Source of the DNA: Prevotella sp.
Lineage (GTDB): Bacteria; Bacteroidota; Bacteroidia; Bacteroidales; Bacteroidaceae
Direction of reading: 5' to 3'
Length of the DNA: 40,613 nt
Assembly (NCBI GenBank): GCA_016901395.1
Contig: JAEAMQ010000051.1
Coordinates: 1-40,613, forward strand
Positions 32,840 through 40,613 of this stretch are shown piece by piece. The notes below the pieces were generated by a model that did not search any database, was not told the origin of the DNA, and saw only the letters and a list, made by a program, of their open reading frames with translations. Positions within the stretch are counted from its first letter, which is position 1. Every line of letters starts with the position of its first letter. A program made the position numbers and the translations under genes.

Positions 32840-33300
32840 TACTCTTTTAGAGATAAAGAAGTGCTCTTTTGGAAGTTAAGAAGTGATCTTTTGGAAGTTA
32901 AGAAGTTAAGGAAGTTAAAGAAGTTAAAAGACAATAGTACCGTAGGACATGTATCAACCAACAGACATTTGTCTTTAACTTCCGAGCGAAGCGATAACTT
33001 CTCTAACTTCCTTAACTTCTCAAAATAACTTCCTTAACTTCTCAAGAAACAGACATCTGTCTTTAACTTCTGAGCGAAGCGATAACTTCTCTAACTTCTT
33101 TAACTCCCAAAAATAACTTCCTTAACTCCTCAAAAAACAGACATCTGTCTTTAACTTCCGAGCGAAGCGATAACTTCTCTAACTTCTTTAACTCCCAAAA
33201 ATAACTTCCTTAACTCCTCAAAAAACAGACATCTGTCTTTAACTTCTGAGCGAAGCGATAACTTCTCTAACTTCCTTAACTTCTCAAAACAACTTCTTAA
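32840..33300. repeat. GAAGTTAAG/TTAACTTC repeats with an 88-bp tandem array
   Basis: TGTCTTTAAC starts at 32970, 33058, 33146 and 33234, an exact 88-base period; each unit carries TTCYGAGCGAAGCGATAACTTC, as in the 66-bp array upstream of porU. In the first unit the word CCTTAACTTCTCAA recurs at 33010 and 33032, a local 22-base duplication which accounts for the extra 22 bases over 66. The left part (about 32840-32925) has GAAGTTAAG words in the opposite sense. No gene is seen in this 503-base gap. Confidence 0.95.
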
Positions 33301-33311
33301 ACTCCCCAAAA

Positions 33312-33788
33312 ATGTCAACACGAATAGGAATGGGTTACGACGTACACCGTTTGGTCGAAGGCCGTGACCTGTATTTAGGAGGAATCAAGATAGCCCACAC
33401 GGTGGGATTGTTAGGTCACAGCGATGCCGATGTGCTCATCCACGCCATCTGCGATGCCCTGCTTGGGGCGGCAAACATGCGTGATATAGGCTATCATTTC
33501 CCCGACACGAGCGACGAAACGCTCAACATGGACAGCAAGATTATCCTGCGCAAGATCATCGAACTCATAGCCATCAAGGGCTACCGGCTGGGCAATGTGG
33601 ATGCCACAGTGTGTGCCGAGCATCCCAAACTCAATCCCCACATCCCCGCAATGAAGGCTTGTCTGGCCGAAGTGATGGGCTGCGACGAGGACCAGATCAG
33701 CATCAAGGCCACCACGTCCGAACGTATGGGCTTCGTGGGGCGTGAGGAAGGCATTGCCGCCTATGCCGTCTGCCTCATCGAGAAATAG
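33312..33788 (+). CDS. ispF: 2-C-methyl-D-erythritol 2,4-cyclodiphosphate synthase
   Basis: A 158-residue IspF of normal length. The zinc and substrate motifs are intact: GYDVHRLVEG near the N-terminus (Asp and His ligands), GLLGHSDADVLIHAICDALLG (Ser-Asp and His) and IGYHFPDTSDE. The conserved NVDATVCAEHPKLNPHI and SIKATTSERMGFVGREEG parts follow. It acts two steps after IspD in the non-mevalonate pathway and is cytoplasmic and trimeric in the family. It lies directly after the 88-bp array and before a bidirectional terminator. Confidence 0.98.
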   Translation: MSTRIGMGYDVHRLVEGRDLYLGGIKIAHTVGLLGHSDADVLIHAICDALLGAANMRDIGYHFPDTSDETLNMDSKIILRKIIELIAIKGYRLGNVDATVCAEHPKLNPHIPAMKACLAEVMGCDEDQISIKATTSERMGFVGREEGIAAYAVCLIEK

Positions 33789-33847
33789 GCAAATCCATGG
33801 GCCGAAAGGCCTGAAACACTTTGCAAGCCTCATACCATTGGCGACAA

Positions 33848-33892
33848 AAGAAGGAGATGACCGTGCATCACTGGCACGTTCATCTCCTTCTT
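33848..33892. terminator. bidirectional intrinsic terminator between ispF and the GH18 fusion gene
   Basis: A perfect 13-base inverted repeat (33848-33860 with 33880-33892) with an inner CGTGC/GCACG stem, flanked by A-rich and T-rich ends on both sides; it serves two convergent genes. Confidence 0.9.
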
Positions 33893-33930
33893 GTTTATAC
33901 TCATCCTACACAAAATGAGCCTTTCCCGTT

Positions 33931-36900
33931 CTACACCTCGCCTACATTCCCTGTACGTTTGAGCACGCCCCAGCTCTGCAACTCGCCTTTTACGGCCTTG
34001 AGATAACTCTTGAAAAGCACCACATACATAATCCACCGATAGCACAATCGCTGCGGAATGATGAGCAATAGCACCCATAGCCGCTCGTCTTCGTGGAGAT
34101 AAGCCATGATGGAAATGCTGGCATCGACCAGCAGGAAGATGAGATAGTAGAGCAAAACCTTACCCGCATTACCCGTAAAGAGGCCCGCAATCATCAGTAC
34201 ATCGGCTATGGGCGAGAACGTAGGAATGATAAACTGGAAGATGAGCATGTTGGGCAGGGCCCACAATCCCAATCCTTTGTAGCGTCGGGAGAAGAGTGCC
34301 GACCGGTTTTTCCAGAACGTTTGCATGATGCCGAAGCACCAGCGCACACGCTGTTTGATAAACTGTGGCAGCCTTTCGGGAGCCTCCGTGAGGGCTATGG
34401 CCCCGTCTTCGTTCTCCACTCTGTATCCCGCTTTGAGGATACGGATGGTGAGGTCGCAGTCTTCGGCCAGCGTGTCGGTGGTGAGTCCGCCGGCCCGTTG
34501 TATGGCACTCTTACGAAAAGCGCCGATGGCTCCGGGCACCACGGTGATGGCATTGATGGCCGAATAGGCCATCCGGTCGAAGTTCTGGCTCGTGGTGTAC
34601 TCTATGGCCTGCCAACGGGTGAGCAGATTTCGCTGGTTGCCCACCTTCACATTGCCAGCCACGGCCCCCACTCTCCCTTCTTCATCGATAAAGAAATGGC
34701 GCATGAGAATGCTCACTGCATCGGGCTTGAGCTTCGTGTCGGCATCCATGCAGACCACGAAATCGGCATCGGTATGGGCTATGCCATAGTTCAGCGCCGA
34801 TGCCTTGCCGCCGTTGGGTTTGCTGAGCAGGGTCATCATCGGGTGGTCTTTGAAGGCCGTGCTCACCCGTTCGAAGGTGCTGTCCTTGCTTCCATCGTCC
34901 ACAAAGACGATGTGGAAGTTGGGATAATCCTGCCTGAGCAGGTTGCGGAGCGATGCCACTGCGTTCACCTCCTCGTTGTAGGCGGGCACGATGATCGCCA
35001 CCTCGGGCATCACGTCGGGGTGCACCTGCAGGGCCAGAGCGTTGAGCCGACGCTCGTTGCGCCGCTCCTTAGCCACGAGTATGCACATGAATATGAGCCG
35101 CCCCACACCAAGAATGATGAACAGCACAAACATTGCCGCCACACAATTGTTGAAGTTATAGATCAGCTCTGCCAGCGTGAGGTTGGCCTGCATGGCATAA
35201 TATTCCTTGCCATGGGGTATCGGCGGCATCAGCTCGGCCTTGGGCTTGTCAAGGTATTCGGGCAGGGTGATAAACCGATAGCCCTTGTGTTGCAGATAGG
35301 AGATGATGCGGGGCAGAGCATCCACGGTGGCCTGACGACTGTCTCCGCCGGCATCATGCAGCAGGATGATATGTCCGTCGCCATGCTCCACCCCCTTTAC
35401 CACTCGGCCGAATATCTCGTCGGCTGTGATGCCGGGCATCCAGTCGTTAGGGTCTATGGACTCACCCACATCAATAAAATTCTGTTTGCGTGCCTCATTG
35501 AGAGGGATGAGCTCGTCGCTTCCCGACGGATCGCTGTCAGCATTATAGGGCGCACGAAAGAGGATGGTGCTGCTTCCCGTACAGCTTTCGATGAGCAGTC
35601 GGGTGAGCCGCAGCTCCATATAGGTGCGCTGCGGACTGTTGGTGGCCACATTGCGATGGGTGAACGTGTGGTTGCCAATGATGTGTCCGTCGTCATAAAC
35701 CTCCTTCACCACGGGCAGGTTTTTCTCCATCTGCAGTCCCACCATGAAGAATGCAGCCTGCACGCCATATTTCTTCAGCGTGCTGAGTATCTTCGGGGTC
35801 CATCGCGAGTCGGGTCCGTCGTCAAACGTGAGCAGCAATTCCTTGGGGCCGCAATGGCCAAACTTCTGCAGTCCATAGCCCGAGGGTATCTTCCGGTAGT
35901 ATTCTTCGGCGATGAGCTGGGCATCGTTGTCCATCTCGATATCCACCCGCCCGTCGTGTGGCGTGCTGATGATGTCGAGCACCTCACCCTCTCCCAGATA
36001 GTTGGCCGTCTTGCTTCCTTCCAGCATCTCCAGGTCTCCGATGCGGATATGCGTGGTTCCCTGCTTGGTCATATCTTTGCCGTAGAAGCTCCACAACCGC
36101 TTGTCCTCACTGCCGAGACGCCACACACCGAAGCCCGCCACACCATATTCGCATCCGAAACGCATCGTATTGAAGTTGGTCGCGGCATCGTTGAGGTAGA
36201 CCTGATGCAGCGTATGGCTGTTGTCGTTGTAGGCATAACTGAGACTGTAGGTGTTGTTGTCGAAGGTGATGGGCGACTGGGTGTCCGAGGCCGTCGATAT
36301 GGCCGTCTCGTAGTCTACCGACTGATTGTTGTCTCCCCTGGGTGTCCAGTCGTAGCCATAGGCAGCCACTCCGAGGATGATTTTGCCCGCGGGTATCTTT
36401 TCGGTGATATCATCCATGGTCTTGCTTATCCATTGCTGGGAAGAGACGGGGCCGGGACCACTCATCGTGTTGTGCTCGTCGTAGGCCATACACACCACGT
36501 AGTCGTCGTATTTGGCACAAGCTGCCAGATCATAGTCCTCGTTGTTGGGTTCCACATCCTGCGAGAGATAGAGTCCGTTTTGATGAAACGCATACGACAG
36601 CTCACGGATAAATGCCGTCAGTGGCTCGTTGGTCGGCTCGCCCAGTTCCTCGAAATCGACATTGATTCCCACGAAATGGTGCTGTCGGCAGAGGTCCACG
36701 AGCTGACCGATGAGTTTGGCACGCAGGGTGCCACTGTGCAAAAGCTGGTGGGTTCCCTTACTCGAAAACTCACCCAGATGGGCGTTGCTCAGCATCGGCA
36801 TGACAGGGATGCCCGCCTGTTGCATCAGTTTATATCCTTTACGGTCGATGTTGACAGCCAAGCTACCGTCTTTAGGCGACACAAAGCACCACTCCGGAAT

Positions 36901-37344
36901 CACGAGGTTGAGACTCTTGACGGCTCCTTTGAGCGAGACATACGACTGCGGATCCCACGCCACATAGAACGCAGCGCGGATGCCCGAGGGGGCCGAAGTC
37001 CACTCTTCGACATACCGGTTGGTGTTTCCGTCAAACCGGCTCATGCGCCCTTTCTTCACGGCGGCCCACCGCGCATAGTTGCTGTGCGACTTCTTCTCCC
37101 CACCGAAATACTGGCGGAAACTCTTATATTCGCGCGCTATACGGTTGCCCTTCATATAGGGTTTGGATGCCATGATGGCTGTGCTGTAGTCCTCATGAAA
37201 CGGCATACTCGGTATGCGGTCCATGATAAGCATCACCACAAACACGGCAAACAGCAGTCCCACCATTGTGCAGATGAGCGCTATGCTCCATTTGAACTTG
37301 CGCCATCGGGACTTATTGTCCGTTTGAAATACCTGTCTATCCAT
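33931..37344 (-). CDS. GH18-like / polysaccharide deacetylase / GT2 fusion protein
   Basis: A 1137-residue multidomain membrane protein. An N-terminal helix (about 20-41) anchors a GH18-like domain (about 120-430). Its catalytic strand is GINVDFEEL (about 226-234): the usual first Asp of DxxDxDxE is replaced, but Asp230 and Glu232 are kept. Next comes a CE4 NodB-type deacetylase (about 502-690) with TFDDGPD (506-512), GNHTFTH (557-563) and FRAPYNAD. After a membrane helix (about 733-755) comes a processive GT2 domain (about 780-1010) with DDGS (816-819), DAD (867-869), ED (961-962) and QRVRW (998-1002), then further membrane helices. It resembles poly-N-acetylglucosamine synthase, deacetylase and hydrolase joined in one chain, so it may make and trim an exported amino-sugar polymer. 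The promoter TAACTTTG lies at 37374-37381. Confidence 0.93.
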   Translation of the reverse strand: MDRQVFQTDNKSRWRKFKWSIALICTMVGLLFAVFVVMLIMDRIPSMPFHEDYSTAIMASKPYMKGNRIAREYKSFRQYFGGEKKSHSNYARWAAVKKGRMSRFDGNTNRYVEEWTSAPSGIRAAFYVAWDPQSYVSLKGAVKSLNLVIPEWCFVSPKDGSLAVNIDRKGYKLMQQAGIPVMPMLSNAHLGEFSSKGTHQLLHSGTLRAKLIGQLVDLCRQHHFVGINVDFEELGEPTNEPLTAFIRELSYAFHQNGLYLSQDVEPNNEDYDLAACAKYDDYVVCMAYDEHNTMSGPGPVSSQQWISKTMDDITEKIPAGKIILGVAAYGYDWTPRGDNNQSVDYETAISTASDTQSPITFDNNTYSLSYAYNDNSHTLHQVYLNDAATNFNTMRFGCEYGVAGFGVWRLGSEDKRLWSFYGKDMTKQGTTHIRIGDLEMLEGSKTANYLGEGEVLDIISTPHDGRVDIEMDNDAQLIAEEYYRKIPSGYGLQKFGHCGPKELLLTFDDGPDSRWTPKILSTLKKYGVQAAFFMVGLQMEKNLPVVKEVYDDGHIIGNHTFTHRNVATNSPQRTYMELRLTRLLIESCTGSSTILFRAPYNADSDPSGSDELIPLNEARKQNFIDVGESIDPNDWMPGITADEIFGRVVKGVEHGDGHIILLHDAGGDSRQATVDALPRIISYLQHKGYRFITLPEYLDKPKAELMPPIPHGKEYYAMQANLTLAELIYNFNNCVAAMFVLFIILGVGRLIFMCILVAKERRNERRLNALALQVHPDVMPEVAIIVPAYNEEVNAVASLRNLLRQDYPNFHIVFVDDGSKDSTFERVSTAFKDHPMMTLLSKPNGGKASALNYGIAHTDADFVVCMDADTKLKPDAVSILMRHFFIDEEGRVGAVAGNVKVGNQRNLLTRWQAIEYTTSQNFDRMAYSAINAITVVPGAIGAFRKSAIQRAGGLTTDTLAEDCDLTIRILKAGYRVENEDGAIALTEAPERLPQFIKQRVRWCFGIMQTFWKNRSALFSRRYKGLGLWALPNMLIFQFIIPTFSPIADVLMIAGLFTGNAGKVLLYYLIFLLVDASISIMAYLHEDERLWVLLLIIPQRLCYRWIMYVVLFKSYLKAVKGELQSWGVLKRTGNVGEV

Positions 37345-37373
37345 ATCGTTCAGTACTTCTTTGAAAATCTGTG

Positions 37374-37381
37374 CAAAGTTA
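37374..37381 (-). promoter_or_regulatory. promoter -7 element TAACTTTG of the GH18 fusion gene
   Basis: Reads TAACTTTG on the minus strand, matching TAnnTTTG, 30 bases before the ATG at 37344. Confidence 0.65.
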
Positions 37382-37606
37382 AGAGGGTGAGAATAAAGTT
37401 GTTATCGAGGCCCTTTAAATTTATACAAATAAAGACTTTGTTAACGTGGCTTTAGGGTATCGTCCCTGTCTCTCACCCAAGAGCCTCCTGTGGCCTGTCG
37501 CACAGGGCCTATGAAATATATTGATGAATTCTGTTCTGAAACTCGCGTATTCTGAAAGAAGAAAAAACTTTCGGGAAATACGGCGAAAACAGGCCATGTT
37601 TTAACC

Positions 37607-37800
37607 CGTTAATTATCAGCTACTTGTAATTATTTGACACTTTTTCAAGATACGAATACTATCTAATCGCCGTGAAAAAAGGGCCAAATGGCATGACGAA
37701 AAGGCCCTTTTGGCATGACGATTCGATAGAGAAGGCAAGACGATTAGTATCTTTTCGCATCACCTTTTCTACCTAATCTTGAAAAGAAGTCGATTTTGGG
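37607..37800 (+). repeat. dispersed intergenic element, copy 3
   Basis: Begins GTTAATTATCAGCTACTTGT, then AATTATTTGACA, then ATACTATCTAATCGC (37657-37671); after a hairpin-like AAAAGGGCC / GGCCCTTTT part (37677-37710) come CGATTCGATAG (37719-37729) and CGATTAGTAT (37741-37750) in the opposite sense. It is longer than copy 2 but has the same starting order of words. Confidence 0.75.
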
Positions 37801-38012
37801 GGCTCACAATTCGATATTGAGAGCTATTTCAACTTGTCTGAAAGCCCTTTCTAAACATGAAACAAATTGACAAAAAGACCATCTGTCAATACAATCCCTA
37901 CTCTCCCCACGACCAGCTTTCCTGCTTTTCCCCATTCGCCTACCGTCCCCAGAGGCAACGCTTTCGCGATGTTAATTTCCCGAATGTGCATGGTTTTTCA
38001 CTTAAATTGTGT

Positions 38013-38020
38013 TATTTTTG
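38013..38020 (+). promoter_or_regulatory. promoter -7 element TATTTTTG
   Basis: TATTTTTG fits TAnnTTTG and is 23 bases before the ATG at 38044. Confidence 0.5.
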
Positions 38021-38043
38021 CCGTTAGTAAGCAATAGAAAAGA

Positions 38044-39972
38044 ATGAGGAATTTGAGAATTGTGGCGCATTGGCTGCTAAACCCCATCACGGTGAACCGA
38101 CGGTTTTTCGTGACGATGTATGTGCTCGGCGTGCTCTGTGCCGTGCTCACCCTGCCCGACACCAAGGGAACAAAACTCTACGACAACCTCTTCACCGAAC
38201 TCTTTCTCGATGTCTACCTCGCCTGCGTGGTGCTGACGCTCATCCCCCAGAAAGTGAGGGCGTGGGTGCGCATGCTGCTCTATGCCGTGCTCTATGCGGT
38301 GGCCATCGTCGATGTCTATTGCTTCTGGAAATTCGGATCGACCATCACACCCACGATGTTGCTGCTGGTGAGCGAGACCGACAGCCGCGAAGCGGGCGAG
38401 TTTCTGCGTACCTATCTCTCGGCCGACGTGATTTTCTCGCCCCTGCAATGGATTTTCCTGCTCATGCTGCTCCACCTCGTATGGAAGCTGCGCCACACGC
38501 TCCTGCGACTGCTCGACCTGCGACAGCGCATGCTTATCAGGCTGGCACAGCAGCGATGGCGCATGATACTGCAGAAGGTGCAGGCCCCGCTCGTGGGCGG
38601 ACTGGGCGTGGGGGTGATGCTCATTCTGGGCGTGGTGTACGGCTGGCAAAACAAGGTGGGGATGACGCGACTGATGACAGCCCCCACGATTGGCACCGTG
38701 GAGCACATCCTTACGGAGAAAGACCATGCCGAATTTTATCTTCCCATCTATCGCCTCGCGTTCAGTGTCTACAGCAATGAGCTGGCCGCCAAACAGATAG
38801 ACCGCTGCATCGTGGCCGCCGAGCGGGCCAAGGTAGACTCGTGCAGCTATCGCTCGCCGCAGATTGTGCTGATCATCGGCGAGAGCTATGGCAAGGTGCA
38901 CTCACAGCTCTACGGCTACCGGCTCCCCACAACGCCCCGTCAGGAGAAGCTCGAGGAGCGCGGACTGCTCACGAAGTTCAGCGATGTGGTGAGCTGCTGG
39001 AACCTCACGAGTTTCGTGTTCAAAAACTTCCTCTCGATGCATGTCATCGGCGAGAAGGGCGAATGGTGCGACTATCCGCTGTTCCCCGAACTGTTTCGCA
39101 AGGCGGGTTACCGCGTGACGTTCCTCACCAATCAGTTTCTGCCGCAGGCCAAGGAAGCCGTCTACGACTTCTCGGGAGGGTTCTTCCTGAACAATCCGAC
39201 GCTGAACAAGGCCCAGTTTGACCTGCGCAACGAGGAGTTGCACCGCTTCGACGAAGGGTTGCTCAGCGACTACGACAACTTCGTGAAGGACGGGAAAATC
39301 AATCCCAAGGACCACAATTTCATCATCTTCCACCTCATCGGACAGCACGTGAGCTATCGCACGCGGTGTCCCAACAACCAGCGCGTGTTTGGTCCGGAGG
39401 CCTATGAGGAGGCCCGTCCGGAACTCGACTTGCGCCATCGCAAGGTGATTGCCGACTATGACAATGCCGTGCACTACAACGATTCGATAGTCGATGCCAT
39501 CTGCAAACGGTTTGAAAACCAGGAGGCGATAGTGGTTTATATGCCCGACCACGGCGAGGAGTGCTACGAACCGGGCCGCGACTTCATCTGCCGCAACCAT
39601 AGTGCCGCCATCGACTGGCCCTTGGCCCACTACGAGTTTGAGGTGCCGTTCTGGATATTCTGCTCTCACAAGTATGCGGTGAAGCATCCGGAGGTGTTCA
39701 AGGCCATCAAGGACGCCAAGGACCGACGGTTTATGACCGACGCCCTGCCGCATCTCATGGTGTGGCTCGCGGGCATCGCCACCAAGGACTATCAGCCACA
39801 ATACAATATTTTGTCGCCCGAATACAACGAGATGCGACCCCGTATCCTGAAGAATTCTGTCGATTATGACAAGCTGCGCGAGGCCGCCTTCCCCAAGAAA
39901 GACACTCCCTCCACTCCGCCCTCCGTGCCCGGTCATCGGGAGCGGGTGGCCTACTCGGGGCATCGACGATAA
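38044..39972 (+). CDS. phosphoethanolamine transferase-like membrane protein (EptA/sulfatase fold)
   Basis: A 642-residue inner-membrane enzyme. The first ~215 residues contain about five hydrophobic helices. The C-terminal soluble domain has the alkaline-phosphatase/sulfatase plan. The first metal site is LIIGESYGKVHSQLYGY. The nucleophile region is SCWNLTSFVFKNFLSMH, with a Thr where EptA has its modified Thr. FLTNQFLPQ follows, then the second metal site YMPDHGEE and the late FICRNHSAAID and FWIFCS. Members move phosphoethanolamine from lipid to lipid A or glycans. It is longer than EptA by about 100 residues, mostly a tail ending in a Pro/Ser/Arg-rich segment (last ~30 residues). It lies 65 bases before an acyltransferase, so a two-gene envelope-modifying operon is likely. 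Confidence 0.9.
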   Translation: MRNLRIVAHWLLNPITVNRRFFVTMYVLGVLCAVLTLPDTKGTKLYDNLFTELFLDVYLACVVLTLIPQKVRAWVRMLLYAVLYAVAIVDVYCFWKFGSTITPTMLLLVSETDSREAGEFLRTYLSADVIFSPLQWIFLLMLLHLVWKLRHTLLRLLDLRQRMLIRLAQQRWRMILQKVQAPLVGGLGVGVMLILGVVYGWQNKVGMTRLMTAPTIGTVEHILTEKDHAEFYLPIYRLAFSVYSNELAAKQIDRCIVAAERAKVDSCSYRSPQIVLIIGESYGKVHSQLYGYRLPTTPRQEKLEERGLLTKFSDVVSCWNLTSFVFKNFLSMHVIGEKGEWCDYPLFPELFRKAGYRVTFLTNQFLPQAKEAVYDFSGGFFLNNPTLNKAQFDLRNEELHRFDEGLLSDYDNFVKDGKINPKDHNFIIFHLIGQHVSYRTRCPNNQRVFGPEAYEEARPELDLRHRKVIADYDNAVHYNDSIVDAICKRFENQEAIVVYMPDHGEECYEPGRDFICRNHSAAIDWPLAHYEFEVPFWIFCSHKYAVKHPEVFKAIKDAKDRRFMTDALPHLMVWLAGIATKDYQPQYNILSPEYNEMRPRILKNSVDYDKLREAAFPKKDTPSTPPSVPGHRERVAYSGHRR

Positions 39973-40037
39973 CTCTTTCTGATAAAAAACACACCGCACG
40001 GTTTAACACCTAACACCCAACACCCATCACCTCCCAC

Positions 40038-40613
40038 ATGGAAATAAAACTCAATCAAGAACTTTTAACCCGAGCCGAGTGCAACGCGCTGCGTGGACTG
40101 GCCATTCTCGGCATCGCCCTCCACAACTATTGCCACTGGCTCAACCCCATTGTCAAGGAGAACGAATACCAGTATTTCCAGCACAATGTGGACTGGTTTG
40201 CTCAGGTGATGAACCCTCCCGGCGAATATTTCCTGCTGCACATCCTCTCCTACTTTGGCCATTATGGAGTGCCTATCTTCTTGTTCCTGAGTGCGTTTGG
40301 ACTGGAAAGGAAGTATAATGGGAGACCCACCCCGGGCCTTTACGTAGGGAGGGAGCCAGCAAACGATAACAGCGATAGTCAGACGACCACGTCCCGCATG
40401 GCCTCTCCCTCCCTACAGGGAGGGTCGGGCAGGGTCTTCCATTGGCAGTTTATACGCTATCATTTCCTCAAACTGTTCAAGATGATGATCGTAGGATTTA
40501 TCTGTTTCACCTTCATCGATGCCATCACGCCGGGACGGTGGCACTACACGGTGGTGCAGATCGTGGCCCAACTGGGTATGTTCAACAACCTGTTGGCCGA
40601 GCCCGACCGCAAT
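40038..40613 (+). CDS. membrane-bound acyltransferase (partial, 3' end outside window), with in-frame repeat insert
   Basis: 192 codons are visible from ATG 40038 to the window end, open throughout. The N-terminal motif NALRGLAILGIALHNYCHWL with its His, then GHYGVPIFLFLSAFGLERKY, match the acyltransferase-3 family of multispan enzymes that O-acylate surface sugars. Between LERKYN (ending about 40319) and FHWQFIRYHFLKLFKMM (from about 40438) a hydrophilic segment of about 40 residues is encoded by a palindromic GC-rich element that keeps the frame. In family members as I remember them the two flanking segments are nearly contiguous, so the insert would be a loop between membrane helices. Whether the protein is active cannot be told. 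Confidence 0.85.
   Translation, partial: MEIKLNQELLTRAECNALRGLAILGIALHNYCHWLNPIVKENEYQYFQHNVDWFAQVMNPPGEYFLLHILSYFGHYGVPIFLFLSAFGLERKYNGRPTPGLYVGREPANDNSDSQTTTSRMASPSLQGGSGRVFHWQFIRYHFLKLFKMMIVGFICFTFIDAITPGRWHYTVVQIVAQLGMFNNLLAEPDRN
40320..40438. repeat. palindromic element inserted in frame in the acyltransferase gene
   Basis: The left arm (40320-40355) and right arm (40405-40438) are imperfect inverted repeats: CTCCCTCCCTAC is identical on both outer-to-inner readings, followed by GG and, after seven bases, GGGTCT. The centre (40356-40404) is unrelated DNA with no stop in the gene frame. The arm words resemble the GC-rich palindromes near 8308, 10941 and 11323. Confidence 0.75.

Larger units (their letters stand above)
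37345..38043. other. 699-bp divergent intergenic stretch
   Basis: Divergent promoters at both ends (TAACTTTG on minus at 37374-37381; TATTTTTG on plus at 38013-38020) flank a copy of the dispersed element (37607-37800). 37440-37600 and 37801-38010 show no gene or structure that I can name. Confidence 0.7.

Noticed and set aside
34093..37455. A plus-strand open frame of 1120 codons antisense to the GH18-NodB-GT2 gene
   Set aside because: It is in exact codon register with the real gene, so a stop would need a TTA, CTA or TCA codon in the sense gene; these codons are rare in this genome. The product has no domain or signal, and the sense frame has three clear catalytic domains.

Overview
The window is chromosomal DNA of a member of the Bacteroidetes, most likely a Prevotella-like Bacteroidales. 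The evidence is: (i) many genes are preceded by the Bacteroidetes -7 promoter element TAnnTTTG; (ii) the type IX secretion pair PorU-PorV is present, with a subtilase that ends in a type IX-like C-terminal tail; (iii) the gene order rplM-rpsI-rpsB-tsf; (iv) recognisable Bacteroidetes versions of FabI, RecG and EF-Ts. The GC content looks close to 50 %. I see no tRNA, rRNA, CRISPR array, phage or complete insertion sequence.

Layout. 1-736: a four-helix-bundle protein cut by the window edge. 1059-8064: a co-directional minus-strand block with a MacAB-like tripartite exporter (ATPase, two FtsX/MacB-type permeases, periplasmic adaptor), a TlpA-like thioredoxin and a fused ABC exporter. 8346-10882: NAD kinase, then divergently an MgtC/SapB protein and a DJ-1 protein. 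11498-17023 (minus): a secreted S8 protease, then tsf, rpsB, rpsI and rplM, led by a 200-nt structured 5' leader. 17482-23384 (plus): fabI, ispD, recG and a secreted M23/LysM peptidase. 23607-25654 (minus): two overlapping glycosyltransferase genes. 25655-27106: 1.4 kb without a convincing protein gene, holding a well-delimited candidate small RNA (about 25910-26106). 27107-33788 (plus): an FAH-family hydrolase, porU, porV and ispF. 33931-37344 (minus): a 1137-residue GH18/polysaccharide-deacetylase/GT2 fusion. 38044-40613 (plus): a phosphoethanolamine-transferase-like membrane protein and a partial membrane acyltransferase.

How genes connect. ispD and ispF are two steps of the non-mevalonate isoprenoid pathway. 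PorU and PorV form the type IX attachment machinery, and the S8 protease looks like one of its cargoes. Several genes concern the envelope: FabI, two glycosyltransferases, the GH18-NodB-GT2 fusion, an EptA-like enzyme, an acyltransferase, an M23 peptidase and the ABC exporters.

The most unusual content is intergenic. There is a candidate ncRNA with an 86-nt stretch lacking any C. Six tandem-repeat arrays all have periods that are multiples of 22 bp (22, 22, 44, 66, 66, 88). A dispersed element is present three times. Several palindromic elements occur, one of them sitting in frame inside the acyltransferase gene. These are the parts most worth a second look.
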